From Planctomycetaceae bacterium (GTDB taxonomy: Bacteria; Planctomycetota; Planctomycetia; Pirellulales; Pirellulaceae): a stretch of DNA of 39,936 nt. The position numbers and the translations under genes were made by a program. Within the stretch, counting starts at the first letter, position 1, and the number at the start of each line of letters is the position of its first letter. This document shows positions 31,531 through 39,815 of the stretch, piece by piece. The notes below the pieces were generated by a model, which was not told the DNA's origin, ran no database searches, and saw only the letters and a list, made by a program, of their open reading frames with translations. The stretch is taken from assembly GCA_020638975.1 (NCBI GenBank), contig JACKHN010000047.1, positions 1 to 39,936 on the forward strand. The letters are read 5' to 3'.

Positions 31531-32547
31531 ATGATCCAGACTTGGCGTGCACGACTTGAAATGGCACTGCCGCTCGCTCGGTGGTGTGTCCTGATCGCTG
31601 TGGCATTTCCGGCACCGCTGTTTGCTCAGGTGGTGCCGCAAGAACCTATAAGTGTGACGGTTGGCGCCTATATCAACGATGTGCAAGCATTGAACTTGCG
31701 TGAACACAGTTACGCGATGGATGTCTACATCTGGTTCCGATGGACGGATGATGAACTATCACCTGCGGAAACCGTTGAGATTGTGAACCCAAACGAACTG
31801 TGGGGGCACGTCGCTGATGCGCAATATGACGAGCCGCTTCGATTGCCGTCGGGCGAGTTATATCAAGTGCTGCGCGTTCAAGGCAGGTTCAGCCACAAGT
31901 TTCTGTTCTACAACTATCCGTATGACCGTCAGGAGTTGGTCGTCGAGTTCGAAGACGAGACACATGAGGTAAATCGACTCGAGTACATTGCCGACGTCGA
32001 CCCCGTGGCGATAAACCCGCGTCTTCTTCTCCCGGGCTTCTATATCGACGCGCCGAAGCTTTCTGTGGAGTCGTTCGCCTACCCGACGGCCTTTGGCGAT
32101 TCGCGGCGCAGCGAGCCGAACAAGTACTCGCGTGTCCGAGTTGCTATTCCTATCTCTCGGCCCGCTTCGACATCCAGCTTAAAAATGCTGCTGCCTGTGT
32201 TATGCGTCGTGTTTGGAGCGTCGTTAATGCTGCGTTTGAAGGCGACGCTCGTCGATGCTCGCATCGGGATCGGCATTACGTCGTTGCTGACTGTCGTCGC
32301 GATCCAGTTGGCGAGCAACGAAACGATGCCCAGCGTCGATTACCTGGTGTTAATGGACAAAATCCACCTTACCGCCTACGTCTATGTGCTCGTCGGTCTG
32401 GGGATCGTCTTGGCAACGGTGCGGCACGTCGACGAAGGGCACGTGGAACGCGCACAGCGAATCCAGCGACTAGCTTGCTGGTGGCTGAATGGATTGTTTC
32501 TCTCTGCCATTGCGATTTTAATTGGAATCGCGATTGCACGTGGATGA
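31531..32547 (+). CDS. Prokaryotic pentameric ligand-gated ion channel homologue
   Basis: A 338-residue protein with the layout of bacterial pentameric ligand-gated channels (GLIC, ELIC). Residues about 12-32 are a signal peptide. The extracellular beta-sandwich is at about 38-212: VGAYINDVQALNL, DVYIWFRWTDDELSP and FYNYPYDRQELVVEFED match the ligand-binding domain strands, the last in place of the Cys-loop region; as in other prokaryotic members, the two Cys-loop cysteines are absent. M1 is about 216-235 with the conserved Pro 222; the pore helix M2 is about 244-263 (RIGIGITSLLTVVAIQLA) followed by the usual NETMPSVDY; M3 is about 270-297 and M4 about 314-336. Ligand and ion selectivity are unknown. 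GAGG precedes the ATG at 31531; ATG 31561 is another option. Confidence 0.88.
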   Translation: MIQTWRARLEMALPLARWCVLIAVAFPAPLFAQVVPQEPISVTVGAYINDVQALNLREHSYAMDVYIWFRWTDDELSPAETVEIVNPNELWGHVADAQYDEPLRLPSGELYQVLRVQGRFSHKFLFYNYPYDRQELVVEFEDETHEVNRLEYIADVDPVAINPRLLLPGFYIDAPKLSVESFAYPTAFGDSRRSEPNKYSRVRVAIPISRPASTSSLKMLLPVLCVVFGASLMLRLKATLVDARIGIGITSLLTVVAIQLASNETMPSVDYLVLMDKIHLTAYVYVLVGLGIVLATVRHVDEGHVERAQRIQRLACWWLNGLFLSAIAILIGIAIARG

Positions 32548-32613
32548 CCGCAGGCGATGGTGTAGGTAAACTCGAAGGCATATCCATCTGATTCGCTGCA
32601 AAGGTGCTTGACC

Positions 32614-34182
32614 ATGAACTTGCCAAACTCGATCCGACGGTGTCCGGTCGTTTCCACTTTACTCGTGGCGGCGATTACGGCGGCCTTGCTCACACCGCAG
32701 GCAGGAGCGGAGACGATCCTGAAGCTCGCGGCGCGAGACCAAGTGCGAGCGGCGACGGGCGAGTTCAAAGCCGCCGAGACGCCGATTGCTTGGGACGCCA
32801 ACAAGACGGCGATCGTCGTCTGTGACATGTGGGACAAGCATTGGTGCGAGGGGGCGACACGCCGCGTTGGCGAGATGGCTCCTCGCATGAATGAAGTAAT
32901 TTCGGCAGCTCGCGAAAAGGGCGTGCTGATCATTCATTGCCCGAGCAGTTGCCTCGACTTCTACAAAGACTCGCCGATGCGGAAGCTCGCCCAGCAAGCT
33001 CCCGTCGTCGAGACAAGAGTCCCGCTCGAACGCTGGTGCCATCTCGACACCAATCACGAGGCGGCGTTGCCGATCGATGATTCTGATGGTGGATGCGATT
33101 GCTGGCCGACGTGCAAGAACTATCAAGCCTGGACACGCCAGATCGACGCGATCGATATCGTGGAAGGCGACGCGATCACGGACAGCGCCGAAGCCTACTA
33201 CCTGATGAAGCAACGCGGCATCGACAACGTCATCGTCATGGGTGTGCATACCAACATGTGTGTGTTAGGCCGGCCTTTTTCGATTCGCCAGATGGTCAAT
33301 CAGGGGCAAAACGTCGTGCTGATGCGCGATATGACCGACACGATGTACAACTCACGCAGTAAACCTTTCGTGCCGCATACGAAGGGAACGGACTTGGTCA
33401 TTGATCACATCGAGAAGTACTGGTGTCCGACGATCACGTCAACCGCGTTTACTGACAAGCCGGCGTTTACGTTCGCCGAGGCGACGCAACCGCACGTTGT
33501 CTTCATGATCGGTGAACGCGAGTACGAAACGAACGTCACGTTACCCGAGTTCGCGAAAAAACACCTCGAGCCTCGCGGAATCCGTTCGACGATCATTCAT
33601 GCCGATCAAGCGGATAACAATCGGTTCGCGGGACTCGAAGCGTTGAAAACAGCCGATCTCCTTTTCGTCAGTGTCCGGCGTCGATGTTTGCCCAAGGAGC
33701 AGCTTGATTTGGTACGAGAGTTCGTTGCGGCAGGCAAACCGGTGATCGGCATCCGGACGGCCAGTCATGCCTTTGATACGAAGGGCGAGCATCCGGACGG
33801 CCATGACGAATGGCAAGAGTTCGACGCTCAGGTACTCGGTGGCAACTATCACGGACACCATGCGAACGGAGTCACGAGTATATTGAGTTTGGCTGAGGGA
33901 GCGGAAGGTCATCCGATTCTTGAGGGCGTCTCGGTCGATTCGTTTATCGGCGGCGGATCGCTGTATCAAGTCAGTCCCTTGGCGAAGACCGCGACGCCGC
34001 TGATTATTGGCACCATTCCCGATCATCCGGGCGAACCGGTGGCTTGGACCCATCAACACGGTAATAGCCGCGTTTTCTATACCTCACTGGGGCACATCAG
34101 CGACTTCAAGAATACGGCGTTCAATCGGTTGTTAGAGAATGCAGTCCTGTGGGCACTCGATCGACCCGCCCTGTTGAGATAG
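32614..34182 (+). CDS. Exported isochorismatase-like / ThuA fusion protein
   Basis: A 522-residue exported fusion. Residues 1-33 form a signal peptide. Residues about 60-270 are a cysteine hydrolase of the isochorismatase superfamily: Asp 71 in IVVCDMWDKHW, and the nucleophile Cys 216 in VMGVHTNMCVLGRP. Two extra Cys-rich bits (CDCWPTC near 161) are unusual. Residues about 292-518 are a ThuA domain, a glutamine-amidotransferase-like fold linked to sugar metabolism: DLLFVSVRRRCLP, GKPVIGIRTASHAF, GNYHGHH, EGHPILEGV and RVFYTSLGHISDF. Such fusions are common in planctomycetes; a role in breaking down extracellular sugars or amides is a guess. ATG 32614 has AAGGTG seven bases upstream. It starts 66 bases after the channel gene and may share its transcript. 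Confidence 0.82.
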   Translation: MNLPNSIRRCPVVSTLLVAAITAALLTPQAGAETILKLAARDQVRAATGEFKAAETPIAWDANKTAIVVCDMWDKHWCEGATRRVGEMAPRMNEVISAAREKGVLIIHCPSSCLDFYKDSPMRKLAQQAPVVETRVPLERWCHLDTNHEAALPIDDSDGGCDCWPTCKNYQAWTRQIDAIDIVEGDAITDSAEAYYLMKQRGIDNVIVMGVHTNMCVLGRPFSIRQMVNQGQNVVLMRDMTDTMYNSRSKPFVPHTKGTDLVIDHIEKYWCPTITSTAFTDKPAFTFAEATQPHVVFMIGEREYETNVTLPEFAKKHLEPRGIRSTIIHADQADNNRFAGLEALKTADLLFVSVRRRCLPKEQLDLVREFVAAGKPVIGIRTASHAFDTKGEHPDGHDEWQEFDAQVLGGNYHGHHANGVTSILSLAEGAEGHPILEGVSVDSFIGGGSLYQVSPLAKTATPLIIGTIPDHPGEPVAWTHQHGNSRVFYTSLGHISDFKNTAFNRLLENAVLWALDRPALLR

Positions 34183-34503
34183 GCGAATCGAGCAAGCGGA
34201 GTTCAGAAGCGTCGCGATCGCTTGCTCTAGATAATACTTCAGGGCGATTCCTTTGTGGAAGTTGAACAAGAAGGACGACGGGCCTCCGAGCCCGTCGAAT
34301 AACGACTTAGATTCATCGACGGGCTCGGAGGCCCGTCGTACAAACCTCTCAGTTTGAAGAACTGAAAGCCCTAGAAAATACTTCACGCTTGCAGAATTAA
34401 CGCGGGAAACGCGGTAGACTGATGGATAGCTGACCAAGGAACACGGCCTGGCGGCATGTCAATTTGATTTGAAGGCCATATCGGGTAACCAATCTAATAG
34501 TTC
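34183..34503. other. Intergenic region carrying a strong palindrome
   Basis: A 321-base gap between the isochorismatase/ThuA gene and the hybrid kinase gene, both plus strand. Its main feature is the perfect inverted repeat at 34275-34339. The rest is AT-richer and probably includes the kinase promoter; no reading frame of interest. Confidence 0.5.
34275..34339. repeat. Perfect 24-base inverted repeat, each arm itself a hairpin
   Basis: Arms 34275-34298 and 34316-34339 are perfectly complementary, separated by 17 bases. Each arm is also internally palindromic (CGACGGGC, six bases, GCCCGTCG), so the element can fold as one long or two short hairpins. It starts 93 bases after the stop at 34182 and has no T-run, so it looks like an interspersed repeat instead of a plain terminator. 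Confidence 0.85.
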
Positions 34504-37500
34504 ATGGCACCGAGCAACTCGCACACAACGATCCTATTCATGCCGGCATCACTGCTAGATGACTCGCGTGACATTGTGTGGCGGGCGGACAATGGCGGCA
34601 GGCTGAACTACCTGAACCGTGCTGGCGAACGACTCTTCGGCAGGTCACTGGAGAGTCTTGCGACTTCGCTCCCGTGGTGGTCGGAAGTTATTCATGCGGC
34701 GGACCGCGATGCTTTTGTCGCAAGCCTTGCGGCTGACCATTCGGAGAAGGCGTCGTTTCGAGTCGAGCGTCCCGACGGCACAACGTTCGTGATCCAACAT
34801 CGTGTGGAACGTGTTGAAAAGTCGAACGGCGAAACAGAGTTGTGGGGCGTGGCCAACGAAGTTGATGACGCGGCCAATCCCGAACGGGCGCTATTGCGTG
34901 AGGCCGAGGCCAGTTACCACGCGTTGATCGACAGCTTGCCGCTCTGCATGTTGATCAAGGATCGGAATGGCAAGCGAACGCTCGCCAATCACCGCTATTT
35001 GGAATTGCACGAGAAGACTCTCGAAGAAGTAGTCGGAAAAACGGATGCTGATCTGTTTCCACCGGACTTGGCGGCAAAGTATACCCAAGACGATCAGGCC
35101 GTTATGCGTACCGGCACAATCATGCACGGCCAGGAAGCGTACGTGACCGCGAGCGGTAAGAAGTTGTGGATCGAGCGTATCAAGTGTCCGCTTCGCGACG
35201 CCGACGGAGAGATCACCGGTGTCCAGCTACTGTTCTGGGATATCACCGACAAACGAAACGCGGAAGAAGCGTTGGAAAAAGAGCGGTATTTACTGCAACA
35301 GTTGCTGAAGACAATTCCCGATGCGATTTATTTCAAAGATCGTGAAAGCCGGTTCCTGCGGATCAGCCAGAGCATGAGCGAGAAGTTTGGCTTGAAAGAT
35401 CCTGACGAAGCGATTGGTAAGACGGACGCCGATATCTTCACCGAGGAGCACGCACAGCAAGCCCGAGCTGATGAAGTCGCCATTATGGAATCCGGCGAGC
35501 CACTTGTCGCTTTAATCGAGAAAGAAACCTGGCCGGATCGCGAGGACACCTGGTGCTCGTCGACAAAGATGCCGCTACGAAATAGCAGCGGCGAGATCGT
35601 CGGCACCTATGGCATTTCGCGAGACATCACCGAGTTGAAGAAGGCGGAAGACGAACTGCGCGAAGCACGCGACGCAGCGAATGCGGCGAGTCGGGCGAAG
35701 AGCGAGTTTGTGGCCAACATGAGCCACGAGATTCGCACGCCGATGAATGGCATCATCGGCATGGCGGAGCTGCTGGTGGATACGTCGCTGACTCGCGAAC
35801 AAACCGACTACTTAGGGATGATCCGCCAGTCCGCCGATTCCTTGCTTCGTCTGTTGAATGACATCCTCGATTTCTCAAAGATCGAAGCCGGCAAACTCGA
35901 GCTTGAATCGCTGCCATTTAACCTGTCGGATTGCGTTGGCAAAACCACTCAGACGCTGGCCGTCCGAGCCGCCGAGAAGGGGTTGGAATTGGCATGCCGT
36001 ATTGCTCCCGAGTTGCCAGAACGTTTCATCGGCGATGCCGGGCGAGTGCGACAAATGATCGTGAACTTGGTCGGCAATGCCATCAAGTTCACTGAGCAGG
36101 GCGAAGTTGTTGTGGAAGTGACGGAGGCGAGCCGCAGAGATGGCAACATTCGACTGCACTTCTCCGTGAAAGACACAGGCATCGGGATTCCGGAGGATAA
36201 GCGGAAGGCCGTCTTTGAAGCGTTCACACAAGCCGATGCTTCGACCACACGCCGGTTCGGAGGAACGGGACTCGGCTTGGCGATATCGTCACAGTTGGTC
36301 CGGATGATGAAAGGTGAAATCTGGATCGAAAGTGAAGTGGGAAGGGGAACCACCTTTCACTTTACGGCTGAGTTTGAAATCGCTCGCGACCAGCCAACTC
36401 CTAGCTCTTTCGAACGATCTTCGCTCGCCGAATTGCCGGTGTTAGTCGTCGATGATAACGAGACGAATCGCCGCATCCTTATGGAGATGCTGAAGAGCTG
36501 GAGTCTTGCGCCGAGAGCCACGGCAAGTGGTGTCGAGGCACTAACCGAACTGCAACGCGCGGCAAACGATGACGAACCTTATCAGCTCGTGCTGCTGGAC
36601 TGCATGATGCCGGGGATGGATGGGTTTTCATTGGCGCAGTTAATCAATGACAATAAGGTACTTGCTAGTCCCACGATGGTGATGATCTCGTCGGCGGCTC
36701 GACCCGGCGACGCAAAACGCTGTCGAGAGATCGGCGTATCAAGATATATGACGAAGCCGGTGATTAAGTCTGAGTTGCTGGATACGATTCTCGAAGCGTT
36801 GGACGAACACGCGATTGAAATGCCTATTGTGGTACCGGATACACCCGCGGCGCAAGACGTTCCTCCCTTGCGAGTGTTGCTCGTCGAAGACGGCCTCGTC
36901 AATCAACGAGTCGCGGTTGGGTTTCTAGAACGAGCAGGTCATCAAGTTGTTCTGGCTGAAAACGGAGAAGTCGCGATTCGCAACTGGGAGAAGCAGACTT
37001 TCGATGTCATCTTGATGGACGTACAAATGCCGGTCATGGATGGATTGGCTGCCACGACGGTGATCCGCCAACGGGAATCGACGTTGGGCAAGCGAACGCC
37101 GATTATCGCCATGACAGCTGCAGCGATGAAAGGTGACAAAGAACGCTGCCTCGCGGTCGGCATGGACGATTATGTATCGAAGCCAATCGCACCTGCGGCG
37201 CTCTTCGCGACGATCGCAAAGTATGTTGGAGAGTCGAGTGAGTACGAGCCTGAGGCCAATCTCACGCAGGGATTTGCGAACGATCAACGCGATGTCGTTG
37301 ACTTTGATGTGGCGCTAACGCAAGTCCCTGGCGGCATCGATGTGTTGCGCGACCTAGCCCGAATCTTTTTGATGGAATGCCCGAAGCTGTTGAAGGATTT
37401 GCGCCAAGGTTTGGCGGACGAAAACGTGGAGGCCACGCAGCGGGCCGCTCATACCTTGAAAGGTGCCGCTCGAATTCTCGCCGCGAGTCGGCTGACGGAA

Positions 37501-37623
37501 ATCTCTTCGGAATTCGAAGTCCTTGCCAAAGAAAGGCAGGTCGAGACGATCCGTTCGCGGCTTCACGAAATCGAAGCTGCTGTTGACGAAGCGTGCAAGC
37601 TAATCAAGGCGTGGCGTGGCTGA
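34504..37623 (+). CDS. Soluble hybrid histidine kinase with PAS, two receivers and HPt
   Basis: A 1039-residue phosphorelay protein without membrane helices, so it senses a cytoplasmic signal. Domains in order: three PAS regions at about 20-122, 135-250 and 262-380 (IVWRADNGGRLNYLNRA, LIKDRNGKRTLANHRYL, IYFKDRESRFLRISQS); HisKA at about 395-465 with phospho-acceptor His 408 in NMSHEIRTPMNGI; HATPase at about 510-622 with the N box around Asn 525 and G boxes DTGIGIP and GGTGLGLA; two receivers with Asp 699 and Asp 839 and Lys 751 and Lys 893; and an HPt domain with His 983 in AAHTLKGAAR. All phosphorelay residues are intact. Its stop lies 15 bases from the convergent REC-STAS gene, which with REC-RsbW makes a plausible output. 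No clear Shine-Dalgarno at ATG 34504. Confidence 0.93.
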   Translation: MAPSNSHTTILFMPASLLDDSRDIVWRADNGGRLNYLNRAGERLFGRSLESLATSLPWWSEVIHAADRDAFVASLAADHSEKASFRVERPDGTTFVIQHRVERVEKSNGETELWGVANEVDDAANPERALLREAEASYHALIDSLPLCMLIKDRNGKRTLANHRYLELHEKTLEEVVGKTDADLFPPDLAAKYTQDDQAVMRTGTIMHGQEAYVTASGKKLWIERIKCPLRDADGEITGVQLLFWDITDKRNAEEALEKERYLLQQLLKTIPDAIYFKDRESRFLRISQSMSEKFGLKDPDEAIGKTDADIFTEEHAQQARADEVAIMESGEPLVALIEKETWPDREDTWCSSTKMPLRNSSGEIVGTYGISRDITELKKAEDELREARDAANAASRAKSEFVANMSHEIRTPMNGIIGMAELLVDTSLTREQTDYLGMIRQSADSLLRLLNDILDFSKIEAGKLELESLPFNLSDCVGKTTQTLAVRAAEKGLELACRIAPELPERFIGDAGRVRQMIVNLVGNAIKFTEQGEVVVEVTEASRRDGNIRLHFSVKDTGIGIPEDKRKAVFEAFTQADASTTRRFGGTGLGLAISSQLVRMMKGEIWIESEVGRGTTFHFTAEFEIARDQPTPSSFERSSLAELPVLVVDDNETNRRILMEMLKSWSLAPRATASGVEALTELQRAANDDEPYQLVLLDCMMPGMDGFSLAQLINDNKVLASPTMVMISSAARPGDAKRCREIGVSRYMTKPVIKSELLDTILEALDEHAIEMPIVVPDTPAAQDVPPLRVLLVEDGLVNQRVAVGFLERAGHQVVLAENGEVAIRNWEKQTFDVILMDVQMPVMDGLAATTVIRQRESTLGKRTPIIAMTAAAMKGDKERCLAVGMDDYVSKPIAPAALFATIAKYVGESSEYEPEANLTQGFANDQRDVVDFDVALTQVPGGIDVLRDLARIFLMECPKLLKDLRQGLADENVEATQRAAHTLKGAARILAASRLTEISSEFEVLAKERQVETIRSRLHEIEAAVDEACKLIKAWRG

Positions 37624-37638
37624 TCCACGGGGTTGAAC

Positions 37639-38406
37639 TCAGGCGCTCGCTCGCTCGATTCGAAACACCTTGTCGAATCGGCGACTCGTGAACTGCTCGA
37701 ACACCTGATTCGAAATGTTACAGAGTATCAGTTCGGCATCCGCGGCCTTGGCCTTCTTGTGTACGATCAGCAGCATGGAGATCGCGGCGTTGGCGACATA
37801 CTCGACATTGGAAAAGTCGACCCGCACTTCCGAAACGTCGGTTCGCTTTACCAGATTCAACATTCGGTTCTTGATCACTTCCATTGTCACCACGCTAACC
37901 ATTCGCTTGGCGTTGATCCGGACCCAGAACAAGCCGGGAGTCGCGTCCGACTTTTCGATCTCGATCGAACGTTCGACCACCTTGTCATCTGACTTGCTGG
38001 ATTTGCCGTCGAACTTCGGAGTTTGATTTCGATTTGGTGCAAAACTCAGCGCCCGCGCGAGCCACTTGGCGTGAACTTCACTTTTGACCAGATAGTCGGC
38101 CGCACCTTGCCGCAGCGCGTCTAACGTCAGCTCCTCGTCGTCCACGCTCGTAAAGATGACGATCGGAACTTTGGGAATGACGGCTTGCAAGGTGCTGAAC
38201 GTTTCGAGCCCTTCGCTGTCGGGCAGCGTCAGATCGAGCAACACCACGTCAATTCCACCTCGTGCAAGCCGCTTGATTCCTGCGGCCAAGGATGACTCAG
38301 CCTCGACTACGAACGCGACGCTCTTCGATTCCGCCAACATCGAACGCGTCAATTGAACGATGGTTGGGCTATCTTCGATTTGTAGAACGTGCAATTGATC
38401 GGCCAT
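37639..38406 (-). CDS. Response regulator with STAS (anti-anti-sigma-like) output, phospho-Ser absent
   Basis: A 255-residue two-domain protein. Residues 5-120 form a receiver: IEDSP acidic pocket, phospho-acceptor Asp 58 in LLDLTLPDSEG and Lys 108 in DYLVKSE. A charged linker (about 125-150) leads to a STAS domain at about 155-255. In anti-anti-sigma factors such as SpoIIAA the motif DSSG holds the serine phosphorylated by the partner kinase; here the aligned stretch EYVANAAISML has Ala 207 at that place, so control must come from the receiver. The neighbouring gene, 34 bases upstream, encodes a receiver fused to an RsbW-like kinase, the natural partner. ATG 38406 fits the receiver start; no clear ribosome site. 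Confidence 0.82.
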   Translation of the reverse strand: MADQLHVLQIEDSPTIVQLTRSMLAESKSVAFVVEAESSLAAGIKRLARGGIDVVLLDLTLPDSEGLETFSTLQAVIPKVPIVIFTSVDDEELTLDALRQGAADYLVKSEVHAKWLARALSFAPNRNQTPKFDGKSSKSDDKVVERSIEIEKSDATPGLFWVRINAKRMVSVVTMEVIKNRMLNLVKRTDVSEVRVDFSNVEYVANAAISMLLIVHKKAKAADAELILCNISNQVFEQFTSRRFDKVFRIERASA

Positions 38407-38440
38407 GAAGATGAGGCTTTGGGTAAGAGTGTGCCTGGAT

Positions 38441-39259
38441 TCAATCCTGCTCGCCGTCATCTTCACAACGCTTCACAAGTACCACTTCGGTGCCGGATTC
38501 GTTAAAGCGAATATCATCCAGATGTGATCGTATCAACATAAAGCCACGCTCGTTGGTCGTCTTTAACGCATCGAGATCTTCCACATCAGGGACGGCAGTC
38601 GCGTCGAACACCGGTCCATCCTCCGGTTGGGAACGAATCGTAAAGCGAGCCTTGTGACGATCAATGCGAACGGCAAACTGTATTGTTCGGTCACGATATA
38701 ACGCGTTTTGCAACGCTTCCTTTAAACCCACGCCCAATCGATACGTCTCGGTTGCATCAAACAAACGCATGCCGCCAACGATCTGCTGCAGATACTCGAC
38801 GAGCGGTTCGATGAGTGCTCCATCGTTACTCAATTCCAGCTCGAACTGGACAACATTGAAGCACTCCAACAGTTTGCCATGTGTCCGTTGGGCATGCTGC
38901 AATGCCAAGACGTCGTGGGCCGTATTCAGCAACCACTCGTTCAGCATTCTCTTGGGAACGTAACTAGCGGCACCCTGAGCCAGCGCATTCATCGCGACGA
39001 CTTCCGTTCCACCTCCAGTCATCAGGATCACCGGAGTGTCGGGATGATCGACGCGAATGGTGGTGACAAGTTGCAAGCCGTTGATGTCCGGCATCATCAA
39101 GTCGGTCAAGACAAGATCAATGCCGCCGGCATTTAAGCGATCTAGTGCTGCGCGACCGTTGTCGACGGTTTCGACCGTGAGTTGCAAGTCCTCGGCCAAG
39201 ATCCGTTTCGCCAATTCGCGATCGAGAGCCGAATCATCAACGATTAGCACCGTGGTCAT
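38441..39259 (-). CDS. Response regulator with RsbW/SpoIIAB-like ATPase output
   Basis: A 272-residue protein. Residues 1-120 are a receiver with VDDS, phospho-acceptor Asp 53 (LTDLMMPDINGL) and Lys 103 (SYVPKRML). Residues about 135-265 are a GHKL ATPase of the anti-sigma kinase kind: N box GVGLKEALQNAL with Asn 185, and the final ERGFMLIRSHLDDIRFNE then GTEVVLVK, which match the G-rich lid and last strand of RsbW/SpoIIAB. The G1 box (about PDVEDLDAL) is weaker than in active kinases. Such proteins bind and silence a sigma factor or phosphorylate a STAS partner. GAGGAG seven bases before the ATG sets the start. It leads a two-gene operon with the REC-STAS gene; no sigma factor is nearby. Confidence 0.82.
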   Translation of the reverse strand: MTTVLIVDDSALDRELAKRILAEDLQLTVETVDNGRAALDRLNAGGIDLVLTDLMMPDINGLQLVTTIRVDHPDTPVILMTGGGTEVVAMNALAQGAASYVPKRMLNEWLLNTAHDVLALQHAQRTHGKLLECFNVVQFELELSNDGALIEPLVEYLQQIVGGMRLFDATETYRLGVGLKEALQNALYRDRTIQFAVRIDRHKARFTIRSQPEDGPVFDATAVPDVEDLDALKTTNERGFMLIRSHLDDIRFNESGTEVVLVKRCEDDGEQD

Positions 39260-39815
39260 GACGTGTCTCCTCGTGTTCTAGCCGTCGTATGATTCGTCTG
39301 ACTTCAGTTTCGTTCACAGTCATCTACACGCCGAGCCATCGCTCGAACTTCTTCCGTGAACTTCCAGCCGACAAGACTGAACGACATCGATTCGTCACAT
39401 CGCTCGACACACAGTAGTTTCGAGGGAGCTCGAGAATCAGACGCGGTTCCTCTGACTTCGTTCCCAAATCCTTATTCAATACGATGAAGGTTGATCTGCG
39501 TCTTGTCAACGGATAATCGACTGCGGATCGATCTAACTCTGTTTAGAACATAGGCTTGAGTGGCCACGCGACCCTCAATACCCAGGGCCAGTAGGATATT
39601 CTGTAGTGCGAGAGCGTCGAGCTGACCGCACGATCGCACAGCGGTGTGTCGAGTTTGCACAGTCCCAGGGCTGGGCGCTGTGCGAATTTGTTGCAATTGC
39701 GATCCAAATATTTATCCCAGCTACATTGGCGCGAAGTTTGCTCGCTTGGAAGTGACTGGGTCGAAATTCTGCATCGCATCGGACGCGGTGCTTTCATCGC
39801 ACGAGGGAGAAAGCC
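39260..39815. other. Intergenic region, 556 bases, with one hairpin
   Basis: Lies between the minus-strand REC-RsbW gene and the plus-strand exported-protein gene, so it should hold two promoters. I found no coding sequence of convincing character. The only clear structure is the hairpin at 39657-39683. Confidence 0.45.
39657..39683 (+). promoter_or_regulatory. Hairpin in the leader of the last gene
   Basis: GCACAG (39657-39662) pairs with CTGTGC (39678-39683), and inside it CCCAG (39664-39668) pairs with CTGGG (39671-39675), giving an 11-pair stem with a small asymmetric internal loop. It sits about 130 bases before the ATG at 39816. It could be part of a structured leader or small RNA; no known riboswitch is recognised. 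Confidence 0.35.
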
